From the NCBI GenBank assembly GCA_020025615.1, contig JAHHRT010000011.1, forward strand, positions 1 through 27,654: DNA of 27,654 nucleotides. The letters are read 5' to 3'. Under the pieces are notes generated by a model, which was given only the letters and a program-made list of their open reading frames with translations, was not told the DNA's origin and did not search any database. The stretch is from Oscillospiraceae bacterium. GTDB taxonomy: Bacteria > Bacillota > Clostridia > Oscillospirales > Oscillospiraceae. Positions 1-7,488 of this stretch are shown here, piece by piece (the stretch's first letter is position 1; each line of letters opens with the position of its first letter). A program made the position numbers and the translations under genes.

Positions 1-52
1 GGTTCTAGTGCTCATTCCGGGCATGCGGGTTCAAGTCCCGCCTCGCGCACCA
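1..52 (+). tRNA. tRNA-Leu, 3' part only (5' end outside the window)
   Basis: The T arm is complete: five base pairs (GCGGG/CCCGC, 25-29 and 37-41) enclose the loop TTCAAGT. It is followed by the acceptor strand CTCGCGC (42-48), discriminator A49 and an encoded CCA (50-52). Before the T arm is a long variable arm (TGCTC paired with GGGCA, 9-23), which marks a class II tRNA (Leu, Ser or Tyr). The window opens with GGT TCTAG. Read as the end of the anticodon loop plus the anticodon stem, this puts G at position 36, as in Leu anticodons of the NAG type. The acceptor end would pair with GCGCGAG, a usual tRNA-Leu start. The anticodon itself is not visible. Confidence 0.88.
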
Positions 53-56
53 AGAT

Positions 57-93
57 AAAGCAGCTTTCGAAAGAAAGCTGCTTTTCTTTTTTT
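57..93 (+). terminator. Intrinsic terminator of the tRNA-Leu gene
   Basis: The arms AAGCAGCTTTC and GAAAGCTGCTT pair around a GAAA tetraloop (69-72) and run straight into TTCTTTTTTT. It starts five bases after the CCA of the tRNA, so it ends that transcript. Confidence 0.9.
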
Positions 94-341
94 ATATGGT
101 GAGCCGGGAAGAAGGGCCTGGGCAGCTATGCGCGATAGAGCGGTGAGAATCCCCCAAGGCGTATCCGAGAAGAAAACGCAGACAGTGGAGGACAGGGGGC
201 GGTGACATCGATCGTGCAGGCGTTCTCTCTGCCCTTGCTGCTGTCTTTCCCAGTTACAGTAAAGGCTACATTGCCAAGGGAGCGTTGGCGGCTTTCGGTG
301 GACAGAAATAGTGTATCTCTACAAACCCTATTAGAGACAGC
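94..341. other. Gene-free stretch with local inverted repeats
   Basis: About 250 bases lie between the tRNA terminator and the paired hairpins below the lipoprotein gene. Open frames exist on both strands, but none has a ribosome binding site or a recognisable product, and both run through the hairpins into the neighbouring gene. Small inverted repeats are visible, for example GCCAA/TTGGC near 275-293 and TCTCTA/TAGAGA at 316-321 and 332-337. It could be an untranslated structured RNA or an interspersed noncoding repeat; the sequence alone does not decide. Confidence 0.4.
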
Positions 342-374
342 AAAGGCGGTGCAGTTCAAGGCTGCACCGCCTTT
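342..374. repeat. Perfect 13-bp inverted repeat (hairpin)
   Basis: AAAGGCGGTGCAG (342-354) and CTGCACCGCCTTT (362-374) are exact reverse complements around the 7-base loop TTCAAGG. No T run follows on either strand, so it is not a classical terminator. It sits directly behind the minus-strand terminator at 388-420 and may be a second-line stop or RNA-end stabiliser for that gene. Confidence 0.7.
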
Positions 375-387
375 GAGGATAGATTTC

Positions 388-420
388 AGAAGAAAAGGCG
401 GGGCTGTAAAAGCCCCGCCT
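388..420 (-). terminator. Intrinsic terminator of the SH3 lipoprotein gene
   Basis: On the minus strand the arms AGGCGGGGCT and AGCCCCGCCT (plus-strand 411-420 and 396-405) form a 10-bp GC-rich stem with a 5-base loop. It is followed by TTTTCTTCT. It begins 14 bases after the stop codon of the minus-strand gene. Confidence 0.82.
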
Positions 421-433
421 AAAGCATATACGA

Positions 434-1642
434 TTAGCGAATATCCACGTAGTCCATGGAGACCCAACCCTTGTCGATGCAGCCCCAAGTGGTGTTGCCG
501 ACCTTAATCTGGGTCAGAATGGTGACGGTGTCGCCGGAATTCAGAGAACCGACGGCCTTGTAGTCAGTGCCGGGGCCGCTGCGGATGTTCAGACCATCAC
601 CGGTGATTCGGCCTTCGCCGCCGTTATCGCCCTTGGTGCCGTCGATGTAGACGTAATCCAGGGAGATCCAGCCGTCCTTGGTAGCACCCCAAGTGGTGTT
701 ACCGACATTGACCTGCTCCAGAATGTTGACGCGGGTACCATAGTTATAGGAAGTTGCCACCTTATTGTCAGTGCCGGGACCGGTACGGACATTCAGGCCG
801 TTGGTAATGACAACGCCCTTTGCAGTGTTGCTGCCGGTTGCGCCGTCCATGTACACATACTTCAGGCTGACCCAGCCGTTATTGGTGCGGCCCCAGCCAT
901 CCTTCTTTTCCAGGATGGTGATCCGGGTGCCCTTGGCCAGGGTGTCCTTGATTTTGCCATTGGTGGAGGGTTCACTGCGAACGTTCAGAGCACTGCCGGT
1001 GACAACGCCCTTGTCGCCATTGCCCTCATTATAATTGTTGTTGGTATTGTTACTGCTGGGGTTCTTGTCCTTGTTGTCGCTTGCCGCAGGCATATCATCC
1101 ATAGAGGGACGATGGGGAGTGACGGGCTTTTCCTCTTCAGGGATGGCTGCAGGAGGTGCGACCTCGGGGCTGTCGTTATTGGGAAGCTCACCAACGGGAC
1201 CGTCGGGGAGATTGGGCTGGTCCAGGCAGACCCAGCCGGCACGAACCAGGAGCCAGGTGCCCTCGGAGCCGTCAACAATACGAAGAATTTCATGCTGGGT
1301 GCCAACATCCAGCGTGGAGATTACAAGACCGTCAGCGTTCGCTGCGTTGCGAACCTGGGCAGGGGAGTTAACAACCGTGACCGTGTTGCCGACCTTGAGT
1401 TCGCCGTCCAGGGACAGATTGGGCTCGTTGACTGCCTGGGGCTGGGTTTCAGCGGTGGGGGCAGTGGTAGCTGCAATCTGAGGGTCATCGATCATGAGCG
1501 GGGGATCAGTGGGTTCTGTCGGAGGAACTTTCTCCTGCTTCTTACAGCCGGCAAATACAGATGCAAGAAGAGCCGCAGTGGTCATCAGAAGAAAGAGACG
1601 ACGGAAACCGTTGGTGTGGTTATCATTGAAGTTGCTATTCAT
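434..1642 (-). CDS. SH3b-repeat lipoprotein (cell-wall associated)
   Basis: A 402-residue exported protein. Residues 14-32 form a positively charged then hydrophobic signal, ending in VFAGC with Cys33 as the probable lipidation site. Residues 34-75 are a Pro/Thr/Glu-rich tether. A degenerate SH3-like unit (about 80-140) follows, then a Ser/Asn-rich linker (about 170-210). Three clear bacterial SH3 (SH3_3) repeats lie at about 212-266, 275-335 and 342-402, each with a LN(V/I)R(S/T)xP core and a GW(V/I)S(L/M) end. The last two share VGNTTWG and look like a recent duplication. Such repeats usually bind peptidoglycan; no catalytic domain is attached, so the role may be wall anchoring or sensing. 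The start is set by AGGGAGG at 1650-1658, seven bases upstream. It is a single-gene unit, divergent from cysS. Confidence 0.85.
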   Translation of the reverse strand: MNSNFNDNHTNGFRRLFLLMTTAALLASVFAGCKKQEKVPPTEPTDPPLMIDDPQIAATTAPTAETQPQAVNEPNLSLDGELKVGNTVTVVNSPAQVRNAANADGLVISTLDVGTQHEILRIVDGSEGTWLLVRAGWVCLDQPNLPDGPVGELPNNDSPEVAPPAAIPEEEKPVTPHRPSMDDMPAASDNKDKNPSSNNTNNNYNEGNGDKGVVTGSALNVRSEPSTNGKIKDTLAKGTRITILEKKDGWGRTNNGWVSLKYVYMDGATGSNTAKGVVITNGLNVRTGPGTDNKVATSYNYGTRVNILEQVNVGNTTWGATKDGWISLDYVYIDGTKGDNGGEGRITGDGLNIRSGPGTDYKAVGSLNSGDTVTILTQIKVGNTTWGCIDKGWVSMDYVDIR

Positions 1643-1677
1643 AGCAAAACCTCCCTTTCGTCACTTTTCACATGAAC

Positions 1678-1706
1678 ATTATAACTGGAAACCACGGATG
1701 TGTCAA
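1678..1706 (-). promoter_or_regulatory. Consensus housekeeping-sigma promoter for the SH3 lipoprotein gene
   Basis: On the minus strand, TTGACA (1706-1701) and TATAAT (1683-1678) are both perfect matches to consensus with a 17-base spacer. The -10 lies 36 bases upstream of the start codon, leaving a short leader with a strong ribosome binding site. High constitutive expression is expected. Confidence 0.88.
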
Positions 1707-1761
1707 TAGTGTAATGATTTCTTAATACTTTTGTTACTCTTATCCAATTTTGTGGGAATGC

Positions 1762-1791
1762 TTGACAAATGCGGCTTCACAATGGTAAAAT
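1762..1791 (+). promoter_or_regulatory. Promoter of the T-box/cysS operon
   Basis: TTGACA (1762-1767) is separated by 18 bases from TAAAAT (1786-1791). Transcription would begin near 1798, directly before the T-box leader. The promoter is divergent from the lipoprotein promoter at 1678-1706. Confidence 0.75.
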
Positions 1792-1797
1792 ACCTTT

Positions 1798-2000
1798 AAC
1801 CGCGTTGAACGGAAAGAGTACTCCGCCCGTTGCCTCAGAGAATTTGGATCACTGGCTGGAAATCCGAATGGCAAAACGGTGGGGGAAAGTGCGTCCGGGA
1901 GCGGGAACTGAATATTTAAGTGATAAAAAAGAGTGGAACCGCGAGTTTTTTACCCGCCTCTTGTACAGATATGTATAAGAGGCGGTTTCTTTTTATAAAC
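1798..2000 (+). ncRNA. T-box riboswitch leader (tRNA-Cys responsive)
   Basis: The sequence AGAGTGGAACCGCG (1930-1943) is the conserved T-box, and a terminator hairpin follows at 1954-1985. In T-box RNAs the UGGN bulge pairs with the uncharged tRNA end and N matches the discriminator base. Here it is UGGA (1934-1937), which fits U73 of tRNA-Cys and agrees with cysS downstream. The 5' part holds an AGAGTA element (1815-1820) inside a small hairpin (AACGG 1808-1812 with CCGTT 1827-1831). A TGC at 1831-1833 is a candidate Cys specifier, which I cannot prove. The distance from the predicted transcript start to the T-box is only about 130 bases, so this is a compact form. Confidence 0.88.
1954..1995 (+). 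terminator. Terminator arm of the T-box leader
   Basis: A 14-bp stem (1954-1967 with 1972-1985, one G-U pair) around the loop GATA is followed by TTTCTTTTT. The T-box at 1930-1943 should pair with the 5' arm to form the antiterminator when uncharged tRNA binds. The stem ends 36 bases before the cysS start. Confidence 0.88.
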
Positions 2001-2021
2001 TATCGATTGGAGGAAATCGTT

Positions 2022-3440
2022 ATGTATCTCTATAATTCCCTGTCCCACAAGAAAGAACTGTTTGTCCCCAATGACCCCAGCCTGGTTAAGATGTATACCT
2101 GCGGCCCTACGGTCTACCACTATGCACACATCGGCAACCTCCGTACCTATATTATGGAGGATATCCTGGAAAAGTCCCTGCGCTACATGGGCTATCCCGT
2201 GAAGCGGGTCATGAACATCACCGATGTGGGCCATCTGGCTTCCGATGCAGATACCGGTGAAGACAAGATGGTGAAGGGTGCCAAGCGTGAGCACAAGTCT
2301 GTTATGGATGTGGCAAAGTTCTACACCGATGCTTTCTTTGCAGACTGCGACAAGCTGAACATCAAGCGGCCTGACGTGGTAGAGCCTGCCACCAACTGCA
2401 TTGATAACTATATTCATATGGTAAAGACCCTGCTGGAGAAGGGCAGCGCCTATCTGGCCGGCGGCAATGTGTACTTTGACACCTCTACCCTGGAAAAGTA
2501 CTATGTGTTCAATGACCACGACGAGGAAGATCTTGCTGTGGGCGTCCGTGAGGGCGTGGAAGAGGACACCAACAAGCGCAACAAGAACGACTTCGTTCTG
2601 TGGTTCACCAAGAGTAAGTTTGAGGACCAGGCCCTGAAGTGGGATTCCCCCTGGGGCGTTGGCTATCCCGGCTGGCACATCGAGTGCTCCTGCATCTCCA
2701 TGAAGCACCTGGGTGAGTACCTGGACATTCACGCCGGCGGCATCGACAATGCCTTCCCTCACCACACCAATGAGATTGCCCAGTCCGAAAGCTACCTGGG
2801 CCACAAGTGGTGCAACTACTGGTTCCATGTCCATCACCTCAACAACGAGAGCGGCAAGATGAGTAAGTCCAAGGGCGAATTCCTCACCGTGTCCCTGCTG
2901 GAGGAGAAGGGCTATGATCCCATGGCCTACCGCCTGTTCTGCCTGCAGAGCCATTACCGCCGGAACCTGGTGTTCTCCTGGGAGAACCTGGATAACGCCG
3001 CCGTTGCCTATGATAAGCTCATTGCAAAGATCGCTGCCCTGAAGCCTGAGGGCGAAGAAGTGGAGCAGGATGCCTTTGACAAGCTCAAGGAGCGCTTTAT
3101 GGGTGCTCTCAACGGCGACCTCAACACCTCTCTGGCCGTTACGGCTGTCTATGATGTGCTGAAGGCCAAGTGCAGCGACGCTACCAAGGTTGCCGCCCTC
3201 CGGGACTTCGACCAGGTCCTTTCCCTCAACCTGCTGGAAGCAGCTGAGAAGCTGCGCAAGAAGAACGCAGAGGAAGAAGCTGCCAATGCCGACCCTGAGA
3301 TCGACGCGCTGGTTGCTGCACGGACGGAGGCCAAGAAGGCCAAGAACTTCGCTGAGGCAGACCGGATCCGGGATGAGCTCAAGGCCCGGGGCATTGAAAT
3401 CATCGACACCCCCCAGGGTGCCAAGTGGAGAAAAGTATGA
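2022..3440 (+). CDS. cysS: Cysteinyl-tRNA synthetase
   Basis: This class I synthetase charges tRNA-Cys with cysteine in the cytoplasm and is 472 residues long, normal for the family. The HIGH motif appears as HIGN (36-39) in YAHIGNLRTY, and KMSKS is at 279-283. Zinc ligands that give cysteine selectivity are recognisable as Cys27 (TCGPTVY), Cys222 (GWHIEC), His247 and Glu251 (HHTNE). The C-terminal part carries the helical anticodon-side domain. The start chosen is ATG 2022, with GGAGG (2009-2013) eight bases upstream. A longer in-frame reading from 1920 would translate the T-box and terminator and is not credible. The gene is controlled by the T-box leader and overlaps polA by four bases (ATGA). 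Confidence 0.97.
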   Translation: MYLYNSLSHKKELFVPNDPSLVKMYTCGPTVYHYAHIGNLRTYIMEDILEKSLRYMGYPVKRVMNITDVGHLASDADTGEDKMVKGAKREHKSVMDVAKFYTDAFFADCDKLNIKRPDVVEPATNCIDNYIHMVKTLLEKGSAYLAGGNVYFDTSTLEKYYVFNDHDEEDLAVGVREGVEEDTNKRNKNDFVLWFTKSKFEDQALKWDSPWGVGYPGWHIECSCISMKHLGEYLDIHAGGIDNAFPHHTNEIAQSESYLGHKWCNYWFHVHHLNNESGKMSKSKGEFLTVSLLEEKGYDPMAYRLFCLQSHYRRNLVFSWENLDNAAVAYDKLIAKIAALKPEGEEVEQDAFDKLKERFMGALNGDLNTSLAVTAVYDVLKAKCSDATKVAALRDFDQVLSLNLLEAAEKLRKKNAEEEAANADPEIDALVAARTEAKKAKNFAEADRIRDELKARGIEIIDTPQGAKWRKV

Positions 3441-5974
3441 AATTACTGATTCTTGACGGAAACAGCGTCATTAACAGAGCCTATTACGGTGTGAAGCCTC
3501 TCACCACGCGGGAGGGGCTCTACACCAACGCCATCTACGGCTTCCTCAATATTCTGGAACGGATGGAGAAGGAAGAACAGCCGGAAGCGGTGGCAGTGGC
3601 CTTTGACCTCCATGGCCCCACCTTCCGCCATCTGCGCTACGATGGCTACAAGGCCAACCGCCATGGCATGGACGAGGAGCTGCGCCAGCAGATGCCCGTT
3701 ATGAAGGATGTGCTCCGGGCCATGAACATTCCCATTTACGAATGTCAGGGCTGGGAGGCAGACGATGTGATCGGCACGGTGGGCAGAATCTGCTCCAATA
3801 ACGATTGGGAGTGCGTCATTGTTACCGGTGACCGGGACTCCCTCCAGCTCATTGACGACAATGTCCATGTGAAGCTGGTCATCACCAAGGGCGGGCAGAC
3901 CAATGCCACCCTCTACACCAAAGAAAAATTCCAGGAGGAGTATGGCTTTGCGCCTAAGAAGCTCATTGACATGAAGGCCCTGATGGGCGACTCCTCCGAT
4001 AATATTCCCGGCGTTGCCGGTGTGGGCCCCAAGACCGCTACGGATTTGCTGCTGAAATTCGGCAGCCTGGATGGGGTCTACGAGCATCTGGATGACAAGT
4101 CCATCCGGCCCAAGCTCCGGGAAAAGCTGGAAAACGATAAAGAGAATGCCTATCTCTCCTATGAGCTGGCAACCATCCGCCCGGAAGCTCCCATTGATTT
4201 TGAGCCCATGGATGCGGTGATTCAGCCCTACAACCGTCCGGCGCTCTATAACCTGTTCCAGAAGCTGGAATTTGTCCGGCTCATTGACCGTTACGGTCTT
4301 CGGGGGGCAGGGGAGGAAGCACAGGAGGAATCCCCCAAGCAGGAGATGGCAGTGCTTCCCAAGATGGATGCCCTGCCTGACCGGCTGGAAGGCGGTGCTG
4401 TGTATCTGGCTCCCGACGGAAGCCTGGGCGTTGCCTGTGCCCAGGGCGTTCTGACCCTCACGCCTATGGAGGTCCAGGCCATGGGCTTCTCTCTGGCAGA
4501 GGGCAAGAATCTGGTGTTCCACGACGCAAAGACCACCATGCATCGGCTGGATGATATGGGGATTCCCTTCGGAGAAATCGGATTTGACACGGCTCTGGCG
4601 GCCTATGATCTGAACCCCTCCCAGTCTGACTATCCCGTGTCCAAGCTGGCGACCACCTTCTTAGGGGCCAATGTGGAGGACGAGAATGCGGCGGCCTGCG
4701 CCCAGGCCATTTGGAATCTCCGCCCGGTTCTGGAACAGGAGCTTCAGAAGCAGGGGATGGAGCAGCTCTACCGGGAAATTGAGCTGCCCCTGTGCACCGT
4801 TCTTTATCGCATGGAGAATCGGGGCGTTGCCATTGATGCCCAGCAGCTGAGCCAGTTCGGCCAGATGCTCTCTCAGCGAATCCAGGACTGCGAGGCCATT
4901 ATCTATGGCTATTCCCAGGAGAAGTTCAATATCAATTCTACCAAGCAGCTGGGGGAGCTGCTGTTTGAAAAGCTTGGTATCCCCCCGGTGAAAAAGACCA
5001 AGACCGGATATTCCACCAATGCAGAGGTGCTGGAAAAGCTCAAGGACAAGCATCCCATCATCCCTGCCATTATGGACTATCGGATGCTCACCAAGCTCAA
5101 GTCCACCTATGCGGACGGCCTGATGAAGGTAATCTGCCCGGATGGACGGATCCGCACCACCTTCCAGAATCTGGTCACTGCAACGGGCAGACTTTCTTCT
5201 ACGGAGCCGAACCTGCAAAATATTCCGGTGCGGACAGATTTGGGTGCAGAAATCCGCAAGATGTTTGTGCCGAAGGAAGGCTGCGTCCTGGTGGATGCGG
5301 ACTACAGCCAGATTGAACTGCGGGTTCTCTCCCACATTGCAGACGACAAAGCCATGCAGGAGGCCTTTGTGAGCGGCGCAGATATTCACGCGACCACGGC
5401 GGCCCAGGTTTTCGGCGTGCCCATTGAGGAAGTAACCTCTTTGCAGAGAAGACACGCCAAGGCGGTCAATTTCGGCATTGTCTACGGTATTTCCGAATTC
5501 TCTCTGGCGGCGGACATCGGTGTCAGCCGTTGGGAAGCAAAGGAGTATATCGACAGCTATCTGGCAACCTACAAGGGCGTTCGGGCCTATATGAAGCAGG
5601 TGGTGGCGGATGCCCGGGAGCTGGGCTATACCCAGACCCTTTATGGCAGAAAACGCTATATTCCCGAACTGAAAAGTTCCAATTTTAACGTTCGGCAGGG
5701 CGCAGAGCGGATTGCACTGAATACACCGATTCAGGGTACCGCAGCGGACCTCATCAAGCTGGCAATGATTCGGGTGGAAAACGCTCTGGCGGAGCAGTAT
5801 CCCCAGGCAGAGCTTCTGCTTCAGGTACACGACGAACTGATTGTGGAGTGCCCGGAGGAGATTGCAGAGGAAGTTGCCCAGGTGGTGAGCCGGGAGATGG
5901 CCCAGGTGGCCTCCCTCAAGGTGCCTCTCATTGCAGAGGCAAAGATCGGAAAGAGTTGGTTTGAAGCAAAATGA
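3437..5974 (+). CDS. polA: DNA polymerase I
   Basis: An 845-residue repair and Okazaki-fragment polymerase. The N-terminal 5'-3' nuclease has Asp7 (LILDGNS), EADD (107-110), the GDRD acidic site (131-134) and a helix-hairpin-helix GVAGVGPKTA. The middle, about 300-460, keeps the 3'-5' exonuclease fold but lacks the catalytic DxE of motif I (the strand reads VYLAPDGSL). Proofreading is therefore probably lost, as in many Gram-positive PolA proteins. The polymerase part has motif A DADYSQIELR (from 620), motif B with Arg672 and Lys675 (RRHAKAVNFG), and motif C VHDE (797-800). ATG 3437 was chosen because it overlaps the cysS stop and has GGAG just upstream; an ATG at 3425 lies before that site. 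No terminator separates it from cysS, so it can share the T-box control. Confidence 0.97.
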   Translation: MKLLILDGNSVINRAYYGVKPLTTREGLYTNAIYGFLNILERMEKEEQPEAVAVAFDLHGPTFRHLRYDGYKANRHGMDEELRQQMPVMKDVLRAMNIPIYECQGWEADDVIGTVGRICSNNDWECVIVTGDRDSLQLIDDNVHVKLVITKGGQTNATLYTKEKFQEEYGFAPKKLIDMKALMGDSSDNIPGVAGVGPKTATDLLLKFGSLDGVYEHLDDKSIRPKLREKLENDKENAYLSYELATIRPEAPIDFEPMDAVIQPYNRPALYNLFQKLEFVRLIDRYGLRGAGEEAQEESPKQEMAVLPKMDALPDRLEGGAVYLAPDGSLGVACAQGVLTLTPMEVQAMGFSLAEGKNLVFHDAKTTMHRLDDMGIPFGEIGFDTALAAYDLNPSQSDYPVSKLATTFLGANVEDENAAACAQAIWNLRPVLEQELQKQGMEQLYREIELPLCTVLYRMENRGVAIDAQQLSQFGQMLSQRIQDCEAIIYGYSQEKFNINSTKQLGELLFEKLGIPPVKKTKTGYSTNAEVLEKLKDKHPIIPAIMDYRMLTKLKSTYADGLMKVICPDGRIRTTFQNLVTATGRLSSTEPNLQNIPVRTDLGAEIRKMFVPKEGCVLVDADYSQIELRVLSHIADDKAMQEAFVSGADIHATTAAQVFGVPIEEVTSLQRRHAKAVNFGIVYGISEFSLAADIGVSRWEAKEYIDSYLATYKGVRAYMKQVVADARELGYTQTLYGRKRYIPELKSSNFNVRQGAERIALNTPIQGTAADLIKLAMIRVENALAEQYPQAELLLQVHDELIVECPEEIAEEVAQVVSREMAQVASLKVPLIAEAKIGKSWFEAK

Positions 5975-6414
5975 TGAACATCATTCCTATGGAGGCCGTT
6001 CATGTGCCTCAGATTGCGGAGCTGGAAACCATCTGCTTTTCGGACCCCTGGAGCGAAAACAGCATTGCCCAGGAGCTGACAAACCCGCTTTCTCTGTGGC
6101 TTGTGGCTGTGGAGGAAAATCGTGTGGCGGGGTATATCGGCTCCCAGACGGTGATGGGGGAGACGGACATGATGAATGTAGCCGTCCATCCTGATTTTCG
6201 CCGCCGCGGGGTGGCTCAGGATTTGATTGTGAACCTGGTGGAAGCGCTGAAAGCGCAGAACAGTCACTGCCTGACCCTGGAAGTGCGGGCATCCAATACC
6301 CCGGCGATCAAACTCTATGAAAAGCTGGGCTTTTCTCAGGTGGGAAAGCGTCCCGGCTATTATCGAAAACCCAAAGAGGACGCTTTCATTCTGAGAAAGG
6401 AGTGGGAAATTTGA
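5971..6414 (+). CDS. rimI: Ribosomal protein alanine N-acetyltransferase RimI
   Basis: A 147-residue GNAT-fold enzyme that transfers acetyl from acetyl-CoA to an N-terminal amine; the classic substrate is ribosomal protein bS18. The acetyl-CoA binding loop RRRGVA is at 77-82, following the strand MNVAVHPDF. Glu104 (LEVRASN) and Tyr116 (KLYEKLGF) match the catalytic base and acid of the family. The start overlaps the polA stop; ATG 5971 and ATG 5974 are equally possible. RimI is commonly encoded next to tsaD (and tsaB), which supports this assignment over a generic acetyltransferase. It is the third gene of the T-box operon. Confidence 0.9.
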   Translation: MMNIIPMEAVHVPQIAELETICFSDPWSENSIAQELTNPLSLWLVAVEENRVAGYIGSQTVMGETDMMNVAVHPDFRRRGVAQDLIVNLVEALKAQNSHCLTLEVRASNTPAIKLYEKLGFSQVGKRPGYYRKPKEDAFILRKEWEI

Positions 6415-7427
6415 ATATTTTATCTGTTGAATCCTCCTGTGACGAAACCGCTGTGGCAATCGTTCGGGACGGAAGAGAGATTTTGACGGACTGCATCGCC
6501 TCTCAGGTGGATCTGCACCGACTCTACGGTGGTGTTGTGCCGGAAATTGCCTCCAGAAAGCATATTGAAGCCATTTACGGCCTGGCAGACCAGGCTTTGG
6601 CCCGGACAGGTCTCAGCCGGAAGGACATTGATGCCGTGGCGGTCACCTATGCCCCCGGTCTCATCGGTGCGGTGCTGGTGGGTGTCAACTTCGCCAAGGC
6701 TGCTGCCATGGCGATGGGAAAGCCCCTGATCCCGGTGCATCACATCCGGGGCCATATTGCGGCAAATTACCTGGCCTATCCTGAATTGGAGCCGCCGTTC
6801 CTGTGCCTGGTGGTGTCCGGCGGGCACACCATGATCGTGGAGGTCAAGGACTACACGGAAATGGAAATCCTGGGAACCACCCTGGATGATGCCGCAGGGG
6901 AGTGCTTCGACAAGGTGGGCCGTGTCCTGGGGATGCCCTATCCCGGCGGTGCCGCAGTGGATCGGGCAGCACGTCAGGGCGATGAGCACAAGTATCAGCT
7001 GCCCAGAAGCAAGCCCGGTGCCAATCCCTACAACATGAGCTTCTCCGGCCTCAAAACCGCTGCCCTCAATCTTATCCACCATGCCGAGCAGGTAGGGGAG
7101 GAGATTGACATTCCCAGCCTCTGTGCGGCCTTTACGGCGGCGGTCTCCGACACCCTGGTTCCCCGGGTGGAGCTGGCGCTCAAAGAGACCGGCTATCGGA
7201 AAATCGCCGTTGCCGGCGGCGTGGCAGCCAACTCCCGGATTCGCCATGATATTCTGGCGGCTGCAGAGCGAATGGGTGCACAGGTATATATGCCGCCCCT
7301 GTCTTTGTGCGGCGACAACGGCGCCATGATCGGCGCTCAGGCCTACTATGAGTGGAAGGCGGGCAATGTGGCGGATATGAGCCTCAATGCCTATGCTACC
7401 AAATCCATTTTGGGAGAGACCCTGTAA
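6411..7427 (+). CDS. tsaD: tRNA N6-threonylcarbamoyladenosine transferase TsaD
   Basis: TsaD moves the threonylcarbamoyl group from its adenylate to A37 of ANN-decoding tRNAs, in a complex with TsaB and TsaE. The 338-residue protein starts NILSVESSCDET and has the metal-binding HxxxH as His111 and His115 (HHIRGH). It also has the SGGHT loop, a DDAAGECFDKVGR segment, YPGG and the signature NMSFSGLKTA. The start chosen is TTG 6411, which overlaps the rimI stop and has AGGAG eight bases upstream. A GTG at 6402 falls inside that ribosome binding site and is rejected. A terminator follows. Neither tsaB nor tsaE is in the window. Confidence 0.96.
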   Translation: MNILSVESSCDETAVAIVRDGREILTDCIASQVDLHRLYGGVVPEIASRKHIEAIYGLADQALARTGLSRKDIDAVAVTYAPGLIGAVLVGVNFAKAAAMAMGKPLIPVHHIRGHIAANYLAYPELEPPFLCLVVSGGHTMIVEVKDYTEMEILGTTLDDAAGECFDKVGRVLGMPYPGGAAVDRAARQGDEHKYQLPRSKPGANPYNMSFSGLKTAALNLIHHAEQVGEEIDIPSLCAAFTAAVSDTLVPRVELALKETGYRKIAVAGGVAANSRIRHDILAAAERMGAQVYMPPLSLCGDNGAMIGAQAYYEWKAGNVADMSLNAYATKSILGETL

Positions 7428-7439
7428 GCAGATATCCAG

Positions 7440-7488
7440 GCAGGACCAGACAAAGGGAAAAGCCCCCGGGTCTGGTCCTGCTGTTTTG
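7440..7488 (+). terminator. Terminator of the cysS-polA-rimI-tsaD operon
   Basis: A 12-bp stem (GCAGGACCAGAC 7440-7451 with GTCTGGTCCTGC 7470-7481) has an 18-base loop and is followed by TGTTTTG. It begins 13 bases after the tsaD stop. Confidence 0.82.

Noticed and set aside
202..507. 101-residue plus-strand ORF between the tRNA and the lipoprotein gene
   Set aside because: It has a GTG start without ribosome binding site and runs through two hairpins into the end of the opposite-strand gene.
1920..2021. Upstream extension of cysS by 34 residues
   Set aside because: It would translate the T-box and terminator hairpin; the ribosome binding site and the conserved N-terminus place the start at 2022.
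1950..2954. Long minus-strand ORF (334 residues) opposite cysS
   Set aside because: It lies entirely over cysS and its terminator, has no ribosome binding site or recognisable domain, and is explained by GC-rich codon bias. The same holds for minus-strand ORFs opposite polA, tsaD, cbiA, cbiD, cbiH and cbiB.
3437..5974. polA as a phage or plasmid family A polymerase
   Set aside because: It has the full chromosomal architecture with an N-terminal 5'-3' nuclease and sits in a housekeeping operon.
6402..6410. GTG start for tsaD
   Set aside because: The GTG overlaps the AGGAG ribosome binding site; TTG 6411 has correct spacing and the family's short N-terminus.
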